From assembly GCA_020342025.1 (NCBI GenBank), contig CP070840.1, forward strand, positions 3,691,033 through 3,728,688: a DNA stretch of 37,656 bases, in the 5' to 3' direction. Numbering within the stretch: position 1 is the first letter of the stretch; the number at the start of each line of letters is the position of its first letter. The notes under the pieces are model-generated. The model saw nothing but the letters and a program-made list of their open reading frames with translations, searched no databases and was not told the DNA's origin. The stretch is from Deltaproteobacteria bacterium. GTDB taxonomy: Bacteria; Desulfobacterota; DSM-4660; Desulfatiglandales; HGW-15. Shown here piece after piece: positions 1-9,100 of the stretch. The position numbers were made by a program, and so were the translations under genes.

Positions 1-205
1 TGAAGGAGTACATTTCCTTGGCCACAATATCCGTATCCTGTCCGATGCTCCGACTGAATAGCGCCGTTCTTTCCAGGATAGGCGGTTTGATCTCATGAAA
101 TCCAAAACACCGGAAAACCTTTCTGGACTCCGATTCCAGCCGCTGCCAGGTGTTCACCTCTGCAGGCAGGATGTCTTTAAAACCTTTTAGGGTTGCAAAT
201 TCCAA
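1..205 (-). CDS. hisS: Histidyl-tRNA synthetase, N-terminal part (runs off window edge)
   Basis: The minus strand encodes about 68 residues beginning MEFATLKGFKDILPAE and ending in VAKEMYSF at the window edge. LKGFKDILP and the later block FSRSIGQDTDIVAKEMY are the N-terminal signature of class II histidyl-tRNA synthetases, which charge tRNA-His in the cytoplasm. The rest of the gene lies outside the window. The frame is closed upstream by a TAA ending near 227. The only sensible start between that stop and the conserved block is TTG at 205, preceded by an AGGAGA ribosome-binding site at 217-222. The TTG start is inferred. The family call is secure despite the short length. Confidence 0.9.
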   Translation of the reverse strand, partial: MEFATLKGFKDILPAEVNTWQRLESESRKVFRCFGFHEIKPPILERTALFSRSIGQDTDIVAKEMYSF

Positions 206-320
206 AAGGGTCCCGTCTCTCCTTTATTCTGCTTTTAAGCTCTTCTATCAGAGGCCGCAATACCTCGTCAATAGGTTTGCTCAACAGGCCCTGGTTCAGA
301 CCCAACGATCACAGACAAAA

Positions 321-358
321 TTTTTGCCCGATCCCACAAACGCGAGATCGGGCAAAAA
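321..358. repeat. 13-bp perfect inverted repeat in the hisS leader
   Basis: Arms 321-333 and 346-358 are perfectly complementary (core GCCCGATC/GATCGGGC flanked by T5/A5) with a 12-nt loop. It lies between the arsA-side operon and hisS. In both orientations the T-run comes first and the A-run last, the reverse of a classical intrinsic terminator, so a regulatory hairpin or degenerate repeat is as likely. When read toward hisS it is followed by TTTT. Confidence 0.6.
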
Positions 359-361
359 CCC

Positions 362-466
362 TTACATCTGGGCAGCTTCCTTAACATGTAATGCGCAACG
401 ACTGTTTACACTTTCCTTGCTTACACCACACCCTCTCTGCCAAAAGGGACGAGGCGCCGTCCTCAT
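362..466 (-). CDS. Possible 34-aa small ORF upstream of hisS
   Basis: The minus strand has ATG at 466 preceded by a GAGGAG-type ribosome-binding site about 10 nt upstream. It encodes 34 residues (begins MRTAPRPFW, ends KEAAQM) and stops just before the hairpin at 321-358. A second weaker ORF of 32 residues lies at 481-579 (begins MKLLIVPDD). Neither resembles a family I know. The 206-624 stretch otherwise contains no recognisable gene. Either ORF could be a leader peptide for hisS or chance. Confidence 0.2.
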   Translation of the reverse strand: MRTAPRPFWQRGCGVSKESVNSRCALHVKEAAQM

Positions 467-624
467 GTGGCTTTCTCTCCTCAGGGGGTCAAATGGGACC
501 CTCTGGTTTCTGGCCTTAGAAACTCGAGCTGGGTCAGGTTTAGATCCACCGCGTCATCCGGGACGATAAGGAGCTTCATCCGCCGTCGCTCTCACGAGCT
601 ATGGCGCGATAAACCCGAGGGGCT

Positions 625-852
625 TTACTCCACCTTGATCTTGGTCGCCCTCTTGGACCTGGCAGCACCCTTCTTCTCAATATCCGCTATTCTCTCATCA
701 ACCAGCGATCTGATCGCCTTTAGAAATTCCACGCGCGACTGGTCCAGATGATCAAAAAATTTGGACTTTTTCCGGGAGCCTTTCTGCATATCCCAGAAGA
801 ACTTGCCCACAGGGCAAACCATCATCTCCTCTTTATGCCTCTCTTTTGCCAT
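625..852 (-). CDS. Small conserved-looking protein coupled to the ArsA ATPase
   Basis: A 75-residue protein starting MAKERHKEEMM with an early VCPVGKFFWDMQ motif (one Cys), a predicted helical middle, and a Lys/Arg-rich tail. The ATG at 852 has an AAAGGAGAGG ribosome-binding site and overlaps the end of the ArsA-type gene by 20 nt, so the two are probably translationally coupled. A longer frame opens 12 codons earlier but lacks that site. I do not recognise the family. The coupling suggests it works with the ATPase, perhaps as an adaptor or client-binding partner, but that is inference only. Confidence 0.7.
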   Translation of the reverse strand: MAKERHKEEMMVCPVGKFFWDMQKGSRKKSKFFDHLDQSRVEFLKAIRSLVDERIADIEKKGAARSKRATKIKVE

Positions 853-2038
853 GTTCCTCTCCTTTAAAATGGATATACAAGTACTCACCTTCTAGCCTGG
901 CCTTCACCTCTTTTGACGCAGCCACATATCTGGGAAGCAACAGATGCCTTTTGAAACTGCCCACGCGCACGATCAATTCGTCGGAGACCTTGTTCAGTTC
1001 CACATCCTGCTTCATGATAAAGGGAAGTTTCATCATCAGGCGGTACTCCCCATCCTCCTTGGTCAGGCTGTAAGCCTCTCCTTCGAAAAACCGCTCCAGG
1101 GGATTCCGTTCCCCATAAATCTGTTCGGCAAAGTCCTTTAAGCTCTCATAGCCAAATATTTCATCTTTGAAGAGCTTTACATGAAAGGTGGGAACGGGAC
1201 TGAAAAATTCCTCAACATTTTCCAAATGCCTCTTCTGGCTTTCCCTCCAATCCTCAAAGTATGCATCTTCAACGTCATCGGGTAGAATACGATTCACTAT
1301 AATGCCATCAATATTCATCCTGTAGAGGTAAAAATACATGAAGGCCCTCTGGGTCTCTTTTAAAACAATTTTCTCCGGATTGGTCACAAGGCGAACAGAG
1401 GTTATCTCCGGGTCAACGAGGAGTTCATCCACCCCCCTCAAACGCTCAAACAGGTACTCAATAGCATCGAAATAGTCATCGCCGGGTAAGGGAAGATTAT
1501 ATACCTTTTTGGCCACCGGACGAGCCACTTTGACGATGGTCTTCTCCAGCTTGAATAGCTTTTTCATATACCACTCTAGGGTCGTGGGAATGCTGATGAA
1601 TCTGAGGGACTCCCCAGTGGGCGCACAATCAAGGATGATGACCTCATACTTTTTCTTCCGAGCATAACTGTTGATGTAAAGAAGGAGGCTTATCTCTTCC
1701 ATCCCAGGCAAAATAGCCAATTCCTCGGCCAAGATTGAATCTAGCCCGGTCGTATTGAAGAGGGTTGAAAGGTATCGATGGATGTCTCCCCAGTTCTTTT
1801 CCATCTCTTCAGATATGTCCAGCTCCTGGATCCAGAGGTTTCTTTTGACCTCAAAGGGTTTACCCTTGTTTTGATCCAGGAGATCCTTATCAAGATCGAA
1901 AATATCTGACAGGCTGTGGGCCACATCCAAAGACATGATGATCGTCTTCTGCCCCATTTCCGCTGCCCTTATTCCTGTGGCAGCGGCCACACTGGTCTTG
2001 CCCACGCCGCCCGTGCCTGCAAAGAAAATTATCCGCAC
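833..2038 (-). CDS. ArsA/GET3-family ATPase, single-domain type
   Basis: A 401-residue cytoplasmic ATPase of the ArsA/GET3 (SIMIBI) family. The Walker A signature GTGGVGKTS is at residues 8-16, the switch I-like DVAHSLSD near residue 38, and the switch II-like LDCAPTGES near residue 135. The last 90 residues (LMMKLPFIMKQDVELNK onward) look like the small HSP20-like beta domain often fused to bacterial ArsA homologues. Classical arsenite-pump ArsA is a duplicated protein of about 580 residues, whereas this has one ATPase unit, and no arsB, arsR or arsC is nearby. A protein-targeting or assembly role is therefore as plausible as arsenite efflux. Start is GTG at 2038 with GGGAG six bases upstream. 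Confidence 0.85.
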   Translation of the reverse strand: MRIIFFAGTGGVGKTSVAAATGIRAAEMGQKTIIMSLDVAHSLSDIFDLDKDLLDQNKGKPFEVKRNLWIQELDISEEMEKNWGDIHRYLSTLFNTTGLDSILAEELAILPGMEEISLLLYINSYARKKKYEVIILDCAPTGESLRFISIPTTLEWYMKKLFKLEKTIVKVARPVAKKVYNLPLPGDDYFDAIEYLFERLRGVDELLVDPEITSVRLVTNPEKIVLKETQRAFMYFYLYRMNIDGIIVNRILPDDVEDAYFEDWRESQKRHLENVEEFFSPVPTFHVKLFKDEIFGYESLKDFAEQIYGERNPLERFFEGEAYSLTKEDGEYRLMMKLPFIMKQDVELNKVSDELIVRVGSFKRHLLLPRYVAASKEVKARLEGEYLYIHFKGEEHGKREA

Positions 2039-2159
2039 CTCATACTCCCGGAGACCTGTGAATGCTTGAAACCATTCATGGCTCTTGTTCTCATATTACC
2101 ACAAGGAATGCCGTTTTGGAACTTTGCTTGAGTCCATTTTCCGCTGAAGCGTCTAGAGA

Positions 2160-2399
2160 CTATTCTTCAAAGTTGTGGGCTTCCTTTCTCAAATCCGTGA
2201 GGATCTCCATGATCTCTTCCTTGTACCCTTCTGGCGCACTCACATAGCCCCACCCTTTTTGGGTCTGGAACAGACCGTTATAGGCCGTATCATAATAGGA
2301 CCGCATGCGATGAGGGACGTCTCGTTCCGTGAGTATGGAATCCAACAGACCCGCTTCAATCTCATTTTCCAGGATCGCGATTTTTATGTAATCTTCCAT
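2160..2399 (-). CDS. DUF2007-like putative signal-transducing protein
   Basis: A 79-residue soluble protein (begins MEDYIKIAILENEIEA) with the alternating pattern of the small DUF2007-type ferredoxin-like fold: an N-terminal strand, the helix EIEAGLLDSILTERD, a central GLFQTQKGWGYV strand pair and a C-terminal helix. The frame extends 13 codons further to a GTG at 2438, but the first conserved segment begins at the ATG at 2399, so I prefer that start although neither has a strong ribosome-binding site. It lies between the cyclase and the ArsA-type gene on the same strand. Function is unknown; such proteins are annotated as putative signal transducers. Confidence 0.65.
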   Translation of the reverse strand: MEDYIKIAILENEIEAGLLDSILTERDVPHRMRSYYDTAYNGLFQTQKGWGYVSAPEGYKEEIMEILTDLRKEAHNFEE

Positions 2400-2563
2400 G
2401 TGCCCGGTCGTTGTTTCGTTTTGGGTTGTCTTTAGCACACATCTTTAAACTCAGCAGCTCATGGCCCCGCTCACCCATTGACGATCGCATTTAAGGAAAT
2501 ATCTTACCCGGATTGGGGAGACCATTCTCCTGATCGATTACGGATGTTCTGACTACCCCATCT

Positions 2564-4168
2564 CTAATCCTCTATAAGTGGGTCCAGAACTCTGTATACA
2601 GTGAGAGGCCTGGAATACCCTTTAACCTTCTGGGGTGTCTCAGCTTGCATCTGAAAGGCATTCCTGAGGCTCTTTGCTGTCTCCTCGCTGACCAATATAT
2701 CGCAATGGAATGCTTTTGTCAGTTGCTCTATTCTCGCGGCCAGATTGACCGTGTCACCGATGAGCGCATAGGAGAGGCGGTCATCACTGCCCGTATTGCC
2801 GGCCAACACCATCCCTGTATGGATGCCTATGCCGTGGCTGAATGGGGTTTTTCCTTGCTCCATCCGGCCGATATTGAGTTCTTCCAACCTTTTTCTCATC
2901 TCAAGGGCTGCGAGCACCCCTTTATCCGCATGGTCGGCATAACCTAAAGGTACTCCAAAAACCGCCTCTATCTCATCTCCCACATACTGGAGCACCAGCC
3001 CCTGGTGCATACGAATAGCTTTCTGCATGGCGGTAAAATACGCTCTCATGCTTTTGATCACCTCTTCAGGAGCGTTCTCTTCCACGTAGCGGGTGAAGCC
3101 GCGAAGGTCTGCAAAGAGCAGTGTGGCCAACCTTCTTTCGCCATCCAAGGGGATCCGTCCCGCAAGTATCTCGTCCCTTATCTCAGGCGTCACATACTTT
3201 CCAAATGTATCCCTGATCCTCTCCCTTTCTGCCAATCCTGAGATCATCGCATTTCCCGCATCCCCAAGGACGCCGATTTCATCATTTGAGAGAACGCGCA
3301 CCCTTTGGCTGAAATCACCCCCCTTCACGCTTTCTATGATGCCGAGCATCTCTTCTATGGGTTTCTGAATGGATCCTTGAACAAGGAAATTCAATCTCAG
3401 TGCGATAACCACAAAAATGGTGCAGAGAATAAGCGTAAACAGGAGGATCTCGCTGAGGAAATTTTCAGGGTGGATTTGGGCCCCCTTGGCCTCCCAGGCT
3501 GCAAAAAAAAGAGTCCCCACCAGAATGATCATGGGATTGAGGGTCCCTGCCCCATACAACACCCTTATTCTTCTCAGAATAGGGATCTTTATAGTGCGAG
3601 GAACAGCGGCCAGTCCACCTTTTGGGAAAAACAATGGAATCAAGGTCTTTCTCGAAAAGCCCTCCACCAGAAAGAATGAAAGGCCCGAAGCGATCAGGCC
3701 AATCATGAATGTCCTGAAATAGAGGAACAGGCAGGTCCTGAGGGAGGCCTCCATGAAAAGGTAAAATGAAGCGGCGACCAAAGCAGGCAAAATGATCCAG
3801 GCTGCCAGATTCACCCCCACTATGACAAAAGGCAGGTTCAAGAGTCTCTGCTGCGCCTTTTTTGCCAGATTATCGGAAACGCCCTCTCCTGCACGCATCA
3901 GGACCCTGGCCCTCTCGATAGGGCTTTGGACGCGATACTGCAGCAGGATAAGCAGGCAAAAGACGAAAGGGAAAAAAAGGAAAAACACCTTCCAGTAGCC
4001 TTCCAGAAAAAGAAGGGTCCTAAACAGCCTGAAAAACTCAAGGGGCGTGAAGAGATTGAGCACGATAATGATCATAAATCCCAACAGATTCGCACCCAAA
4101 TTGCGCAGGTAAAGCCCTGCCAAACTGATTTTTTCAAACCCTGTTCCCTCTTTATTTCTTGCTTTCAT
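2564..4168 (-). CDS. Membrane-anchored HAMP / class III adenylate-guanylate cyclase
   Basis: About 534 residues. The N-terminal half carries roughly six hydrophobic membrane segments, followed by a HAMP-like linker (IQKPIEEMLGIIESVKGGDF) and a C-terminal class III cyclase domain making cAMP or cGMP from NTP in the cytoplasm. Metal-binding aspartates are visible in LFADLRGFT (about residue 354) and YVGDEIEAVFG (about 394), and transition-state Asn and Arg in VNLAARIE (about 471). The purine-recognition Lys usually two residues before the second metal motif appears replaced by Gln (VLQYVGD). The frame opens at 4213, but ATG 4168 has an AGGTGG site and is the better start. The N-terminus is a candidate sensor; no dedicated effector is adjacent. 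Confidence 0.88.
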   Translation of the reverse strand: MKARNKEGTGFEKISLAGLYLRNLGANLLGFMIIIVLNLFTPLEFFRLFRTLLFLEGYWKVFFLFFPFVFCLLILLQYRVQSPIERARVLMRAGEGVSDNLAKKAQQRLLNLPFVIVGVNLAAWIILPALVAASFYLFMEASLRTCLFLYFRTFMIGLIASGLSFFLVEGFSRKTLIPLFFPKGGLAAVPRTIKIPILRRIRVLYGAGTLNPMIILVGTLFFAAWEAKGAQIHPENFLSEILLFTLILCTIFVVIALRLNFLVQGSIQKPIEEMLGIIESVKGGDFSQRVRVLSNDEIGVLGDAGNAMISGLAERERIRDTFGKYVTPEIRDEILAGRIPLDGERRLATLLFADLRGFTRYVEENAPEEVIKSMRAYFTAMQKAIRMHQGLVLQYVGDEIEAVFGVPLGYADHADKGVLAALEMRKRLEELNIGRMEQGKTPFSHGIGIHTGMVLAGNTGSDDRLSYALIGDTVNLAARIEQLTKAFHCDILVSEETAKSLRNAFQMQAETPQKVKGYSRPLTVYRVLDPLIED

Positions 4169-4331
4169 CTCGCCACCTGCGACTCTATTTTTTGTTCTTG
4201 TGAGAAGACCCATAAACAGAATTTAGGAATACCGCAAAAGACACGGTTCCCAGCTCCTATGGCCCTGAAGATTACTGAAAAAACCGGTCATCGGACCTGC
4301 TTATTCATAACGGAAACAGAACACCTTAGCA

Positions 4332-4593
4332 ACAGAGACTGTCGAAAAATCGGCTTCTGAGAAGCTGATGGAAAATGTCCAGATGCAAGGCTTCCGAAAC
4401 TGGGGACCCGCCCGCAGGGTGGGGAGTCCTAGCGAAGCGCGGACAAATCCCGAGGAATGAGGCGTACATAGAAGTACGCCGCGGTGACTCGCCCTGTTAA
4501 ATCGGCTTCGCCGTCTCGCGTAGCGAGAATTTAACAGGGCGGGGGATGAGGGTAACGCAGCACATGGGCGTTTTCCGATAGCCTCAACAGCAT
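4332..4593. repeat. Dispersed intergenic repeat with nested palindromes
   Basis: The gap 4214-4817 has no convincing gene. Its centre has features of a structured repeat: a GATGCAAGGC block (recurring near 23630), the hairpin GGCGTAC/GTACGCC at 4461-4480, and ends GAAAATGTCC and GGCGTTTTCC that are roughly inverted. Similar cassettes (CCGAGGAATGA..GTACGCC..GAGGGTAACGCAG) are, from memory, common between genes in Desulfobacterota. Here the cassette is split at 4490-4541 by a second palindrome. Confidence 0.55.
4490..4541. repeat. 52-nt three-way-junction palindrome inserted in the dispersed repeat
   Basis: Outer arms 4490-4502 (CGCCCTGTTAAAT) and 4529-4541 (ATTTAACAGGGCG) pair perfectly over 13 bp. 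The enclosed bases are completely used by two further hairpins: CGGC-TTC-GCCG at 4503-4513 and TCTCGC-GTA-GCGAGA at 4514-4528. The flanks read as one uninterrupted repeat when this block is removed, suggesting an inserted miniature element. Confidence 0.7.
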
Positions 4594-4817
4594 CTTCGGA
4601 TGAGGAGTAAGCCTCTTGGTTGACAGGACAATATGGCGTTTACAATGCCTCCAATTTATGTGATAAATGATGAGAATGCCTCCAGTCAGGTTTCTTGACG
4701 CCAAGTTATTCATTCCTCAGCAGCTCCAGGAGAAGTGACCTTAATGACTTTCTTCGTGTATACTTACCTGTGGGCGGAGGGGCCTAGAAAATAAGATTAG
4801 GAAAAAGGAGGGGAAAA

Positions 4818-5105
4818 ATGGCGGTGAAAATCATCATTAGAAGGAGGGTGCCAAAAGAGAGGGAACCTGGGCTTTTGCCTCTCCTGATAGAAATGAGGTC
4901 CAAGGCTACAGCTCAACCCGGCTATATTTCCGGTGAAACATTAAGGAATGTGGGTGATCCAGAGGACTATCTTGTTATAAGCACCTGGCAGTCTGAGGAG
5001 GTCTGGAAGGCCTGGGCATTAAGTAAGGAGAGAGCTCAGATCCAGGAGAAAATTGACGCCCTACTCGGTGAGACAACGGATTATGGAATCTATTTTTACG
5101 GGTAA
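4818..5105 (+). CDS. Antibiotic biosynthesis monooxygenase (ABM) domain protein
   Basis: A 95-residue single-domain protein with the ABM/dimeric alpha-beta barrel pattern: an N-terminal strand (VKIIIRRRVP), a helix (LLPLLIEMRSKATAQPGY), then the characteristic GYISGETLRN and DYLVISTWQSEEVWKAW blocks. Members are small dimeric enzymes or heme/quinone-binding proteins acting on reactive small molecules; the substrate cannot be told here. A strong AAGGAGGGG site lies just before the ATG. The gene stands alone between two minus-strand genes. A TATACT hexamer at about 4757 could be an extended -10 element, weakly supported. Confidence 0.82.
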   Translation: MAVKIIIRRRVPKEREPGLLPLLIEMRSKATAQPGYISGETLRNVGDPEDYLVISTWQSEEVWKAWALSKERAQIQEKIDALLGETTDYGIYFYG

Positions 5106-5323
5106 TTCGTTACTAAAAGCGCTTATTTAATCCGCAAATGGGTTACGGGGTTAGCAGGGTAGAGACCCCCCAAATTCCGTCTATTTCCTGTTTCATAATT
5201 GAAGTCAAAGACTTTGGAGGTATCCCTGTTGACGGAATAAATCTCCAATGAGGGCCTGATAAAAAGTTGCTGGGCCTTTGAAGCTGTCATGATGGCCCAT
5301 TATCCCCCTAAAAACACCCTAAC

Positions 5324-5689
5324 CTATCCCATTATTTCCTTAACGGCCGTTAAGAGTTCTTTTATATCGAAGGGTTTCATGAACACCCGCTCCGCACCAA
5401 ACCCTTCCGCTATCTGCAGGTAAGGTTCTGGTCCGATACGACCGCCTCCGGAAATGGCGATGATCTTCACATCCGGAAACTCCAACTTGATATCCAAGAT
5501 GGTTTCCATGCCCTCTTTCTTTGGCATGATCATATCGGTGATGATCAGGTCGGCTGGATTTTCCCGATAAAGTCTTGTCCCTTCTAGACCATCGGAGGCT
5601 TCCTCCACCTCGTATCCAGCATCCTCCAAAACCTGCCGGAGTAGTTTTCGCATTTGAGCCTCATCCTCTATGACAAGAATGCGTACCAT
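5324..5689 (-). CDS. Stand-alone CheY-like response regulator receiver
   Basis: A 121-residue single receiver domain. The acidic pair is in VIEDEAQ (residues 7-10), the phospho-acceptor Asp is in LIITDMIMP (about residue 52), the switch Ser is in IIAISGGG, and the conserved Lys is in VFMKPF near the C-terminus. No output domain is fused and no histidine kinase is adjacent, so the partner kinase and target are elsewhere. The ATG at 5689 is preceded by GGGAGGATC. Most likely it relays phosphorylation by protein-protein contact. Confidence 0.92.
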   Translation of the reverse strand: MVRILVIEDEAQMRKLLRQVLEDAGYEVEEASDGLEGTRLYRENPADLIITDMIMPKKEGMETILDIKLEFPDVKIIAISGGGRIGPEPYLQIAEGFGAERVFMKPFDIKELLTAVKEIMG

Positions 5690-6128
5690 GAGAGATCCTC
5701 CCGTTCCATAAGGCGTTGGTTAATCCCTGCAGGCCGTCTTATTATTACCATACTTTTTGATCAAACTCTAACAAGAGTTTGCCAGCCTGTCTATTTGTTT
5801 AAAAAACCAAGCAAAGATTTGTCTCATTTCTTAAAATTCTCTTGCGCCATCGGCAGTTACTGTAAAGGACACCACATGATACATGCCCATCCGAAAAGTG
5901 CTCCTCAGCTTCCGCCTTGCCATGGTTTTTCTATTCAGATATTCTTCCTTAGTAGATACAATTCACATAGGGGAGACGAGTTGCCCCACTCTCCCCCTTT
6001 CGCAGGGGGAAAATTAACGGCATGATCGGGACCGAACGGCTCACGGAAAACGTCTTCTATAGGGCCCTGGTCGAGGGCTCGGAGGAGAAGACGGCCGAAC
6101 GCTTTTGGTGAGGGCCACTGACGACAAT
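5690..6128. other. Intergenic region before mfd
   Basis: No convincing protein gene. It holds a 7-bp inverted repeat CAAACTC/GAGTTTG around 5762-5781, a CCCCC/GGGGG hairpin at about 5992-6009 without a T-run, and a 29-codon ORF at 6022-6111 (begins MIGTERLTENVF) whose end lies just before the mfd start. That ORF lacks a strong ribosome-binding site; it could be a leader peptide, a gene remnant or chance. Confidence 0.35.
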
Positions 6129-9100
6129 ATGCATCTAAGAAACCAATATCTTGTTGACTTGAAGAGATGGATCGAAGGAGGGGTCAAAGACCTATCGGTC
6201 ACCGGAATATCCGGGGCGGCCAGAGTCTTTTTCATCGCCCAACTTTTGCTGGAAACGGATAGGCCCTGCCTCCTTCTCTTACCAGATGCAAAAGAGGCCA
6301 ATCGTTTTTATAGGGAGTTAGAATTCTTTCTGCCGGAAGCCTTCGTGCACGCAGGGCCGGGGGAAAGGAGGCTCTATGACTTTCCCATCTATGATATATC
6401 CCCATTGGCAGGGCTGAGCCCACACAGGGATGTGATCACCCGTCGTCTTCAAGCCCTATACGCTCTTACCTCTGAACGAAACCCCCTCGTCGTCACATCC
6501 GTTGAGGCCATCACAATTAGGATTCTACCCAAAGACGCTATGATTAATGCCCTTGAATATATGGAGGTTGGAGAGGAGCTGGATAGGGAGAATCTATTGC
6601 AAAGACTTCAGAAAAATGGCTACCTGCGGACCTCTCTTGTGGAGGAGATGGGTGATTATTCTGTTCGAGGAGGGGTTATTGATCTATTCCCACCGCTCTA
6701 CCCCCGGCCTATCCGATTGGAGTTCTGGGGCGACCGCATTGAATCCATACGCCATTTTGATTCCCTAACCCAGAGGTCAACGGAACCACTGAAGGAGGTG
6801 GTTCTCCTGCCTGCCAATGAGATTATTATGGATAGTGAAAACGTGAGCAGGGCCAGATCCATGGGCAGGCTCCCGGGAAGATTCCAGGATATGTCCTCAT
6901 TTCCGGGGCAAGAAGCCTGGTTGAATCATTTCTATTCCTGCCTTGACACCCTGTTTGACTATTTCCCACGAAATGGCCTCCTCGCGCTTATGGATCCCCA
7001 CAGAATAGAAAAGGAGAGAACCAGGTTCCCTGAGAGGTTTCAAGGGGAATCGGAAAGGTATCGACGGGAGGCGGAGGAACGGGAAAGTCCTTTTCCTGAA
7101 ATCGACGGGCTCCTCCTATCCGACACAGAGTTGGATCAACGCCTTGAGGATTATCAACGTATCGACTTTAGCGCATTGGCTATTGGGAAACAGAGGCCTT
7201 CGGCCAAGTCATTGCATATCAAGGGAATCTGGACAATAGATGAGGATCTTGATGTGAGGGTCGCTGGAAGAGGCAGGGTCTCTATGGCACCTCTGGCCGA
7301 AAAAATCGCCGAATGGCTGGATCTCGGCTCCAGGGTCATCCTTGTCTGCCGCACCGAGCAGCAGGCCAATCGCCTGAAAGAGATTCTCAGCAACTATGAA
7401 GTCCATGTGGATGAATGCGTTGACACATGGGACCAGATATCCGGTGGAAATGGTCTGAGCACTTGCTTGGGGCGCCTCCCCAAAGGCTTTGCCTGGGCGG
7501 ATCTCGGCATGTACGTGGTTAGCGAGGACGAGATTTTTGGATCAAAGAGACCCCGGGCCAAGGCACCAGCCGCAATGGGAGAGGATCGAATAAGTCTCAC
7601 GGCCTTTAGTCAAATCCATGTGGGAGATCTCGTTGTCCACCAGGATCATGGTATAGGCCGCTATGCCGGTCTCTATAAAATGGAGATAGAAAAAAAGGCC
7701 AATGATTTTGTCCTCGTGGAATATGCTCACAATGATAGACTTTATGTCCCGGCTGACCGCATTACTATTTTGCAGAAATATATTGGCGCCGATGAACGAT
7801 ACCCTAAACTGGATCGGTTGGGAGGACGCACTTGGAACCTGGCCAAGGAAAAGGCCAAGAAGTCCATAAGGGAGATAGCAAGGCAGCTCGTTGAGATCTA
7901 TGCCTTAAGAAGGTACCGCAAAGGATACGCCTTCTCCCGTCCAGACAACTACTTTAGAGAATTCGAAGCCACTTTTGAGCACGAAGAGACGTCCGATCAA
8001 ATTAAAGCCATCGATGATGTCTTGTCAGATATGGAATCTGATAGACCCATGGACAGGCTGATCTGTGGTGACGTGGGTTTTGGGAAGACCGAGGTGGCCA
8101 TCAGAGCCGCATTCAAAGCCGTCCTGGATGGTAAACAGGTCGCACTCCTGGTCCCTACCACGGTCCTCGCTGAACAGCACTATGAGACCTTTAGACTAAG
8201 GATGGCGCCTTATCAGGTGAACGTTTCGGTCCTGAGCCGTTTTAAGAGCAGGGCAGACCAGAAGGAAATCCTTGCGAACGTCAGGTCTGGAAAGATCGAT
8301 GTGTTGATAGGGACCCACAGGATACTGCAAAAGGACGTTAGTTTCAGGGAATTGGGACTTCTAATCATTGATGAGGAGCAGCGATTTGGGGTTAAGCAAA
8401 AGGAAACATTAAAGAAATACAGGGCCTTAGTGGATGTGTTGGCACTCACCGCCACGCCAATACCCCGGACGCTTCACATGTCCCTGATGGGTGTACGGGA
8501 TCTCAGCATCATTGAGACCCCACCGGAAGACCGGTTCGCCATTCAAACTTATCTTCTTCCCTACGATCAAGCAACTATCATCCATGCCCTTGAATCTGAA
8601 CTGGAGCGAGGGGGACAGGTATTTTTTGTTCACAACAGGGTACAAACCATCGAAAAGGTGGCCCATGAACTGATGAACCTGCTCCCGCAAGCCGAATTTG
8701 CCGTGGCCCACGGACAAATGAAGGAGAAGGAACTGGAGGAGACCATGATCCGCTTCCTTCGAAAGGAGATCGACGTTCTGGTCTGCACCACCATTATTGA
8801 GTCTGGACTCGACATCCCTTCCACCAATACCATCATCATTAACGATGCAGACCGCTTTGGGCTTTCCCAGATCTATCAACTCAGGGGAAGGGTGGGCCGT
8901 TCCAAGGAGATCGCCTATGCCTATCTCCTCATTTCAGATGGTTCAAAACTCACGAGAGAGGCAGAGAAAAGGCTCAAGGCCCTTATGGATTTTTCTCACC
9001 TGGGTGCGGGCGTTCATCTTGCCCTGCACGACCTAAAGATAAGGGGTGGAGGCAACATCCTGGGCTTCACCCAGTCGGGCCATATCTCAGCCATCGGGTA

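Noticed and set aside
321..358. Intrinsic terminator before hisS
   Set aside because: The T-run precedes and the A-run follows the stem in both directions, opposite to a standard terminator, so it is reported only as an inverted repeat.
4531..4713. 60-codon ORF on the minus strand in the repeat region
   Set aside because: It runs through the dispersed repeat and palindrome, has no ribosome-binding site and shows no protein-like pattern.
6022..6111. 29-codon ORF directly before mfd
   Set aside because: It has no ribosome-binding site and no family resemblance, so it is noted only within the intergenic entry.
8427..8879. 150-codon antisense ORF inside mfd
   Set aside because: It is opposite conserved helicase motifs of mfd and shows no protein family pattern.
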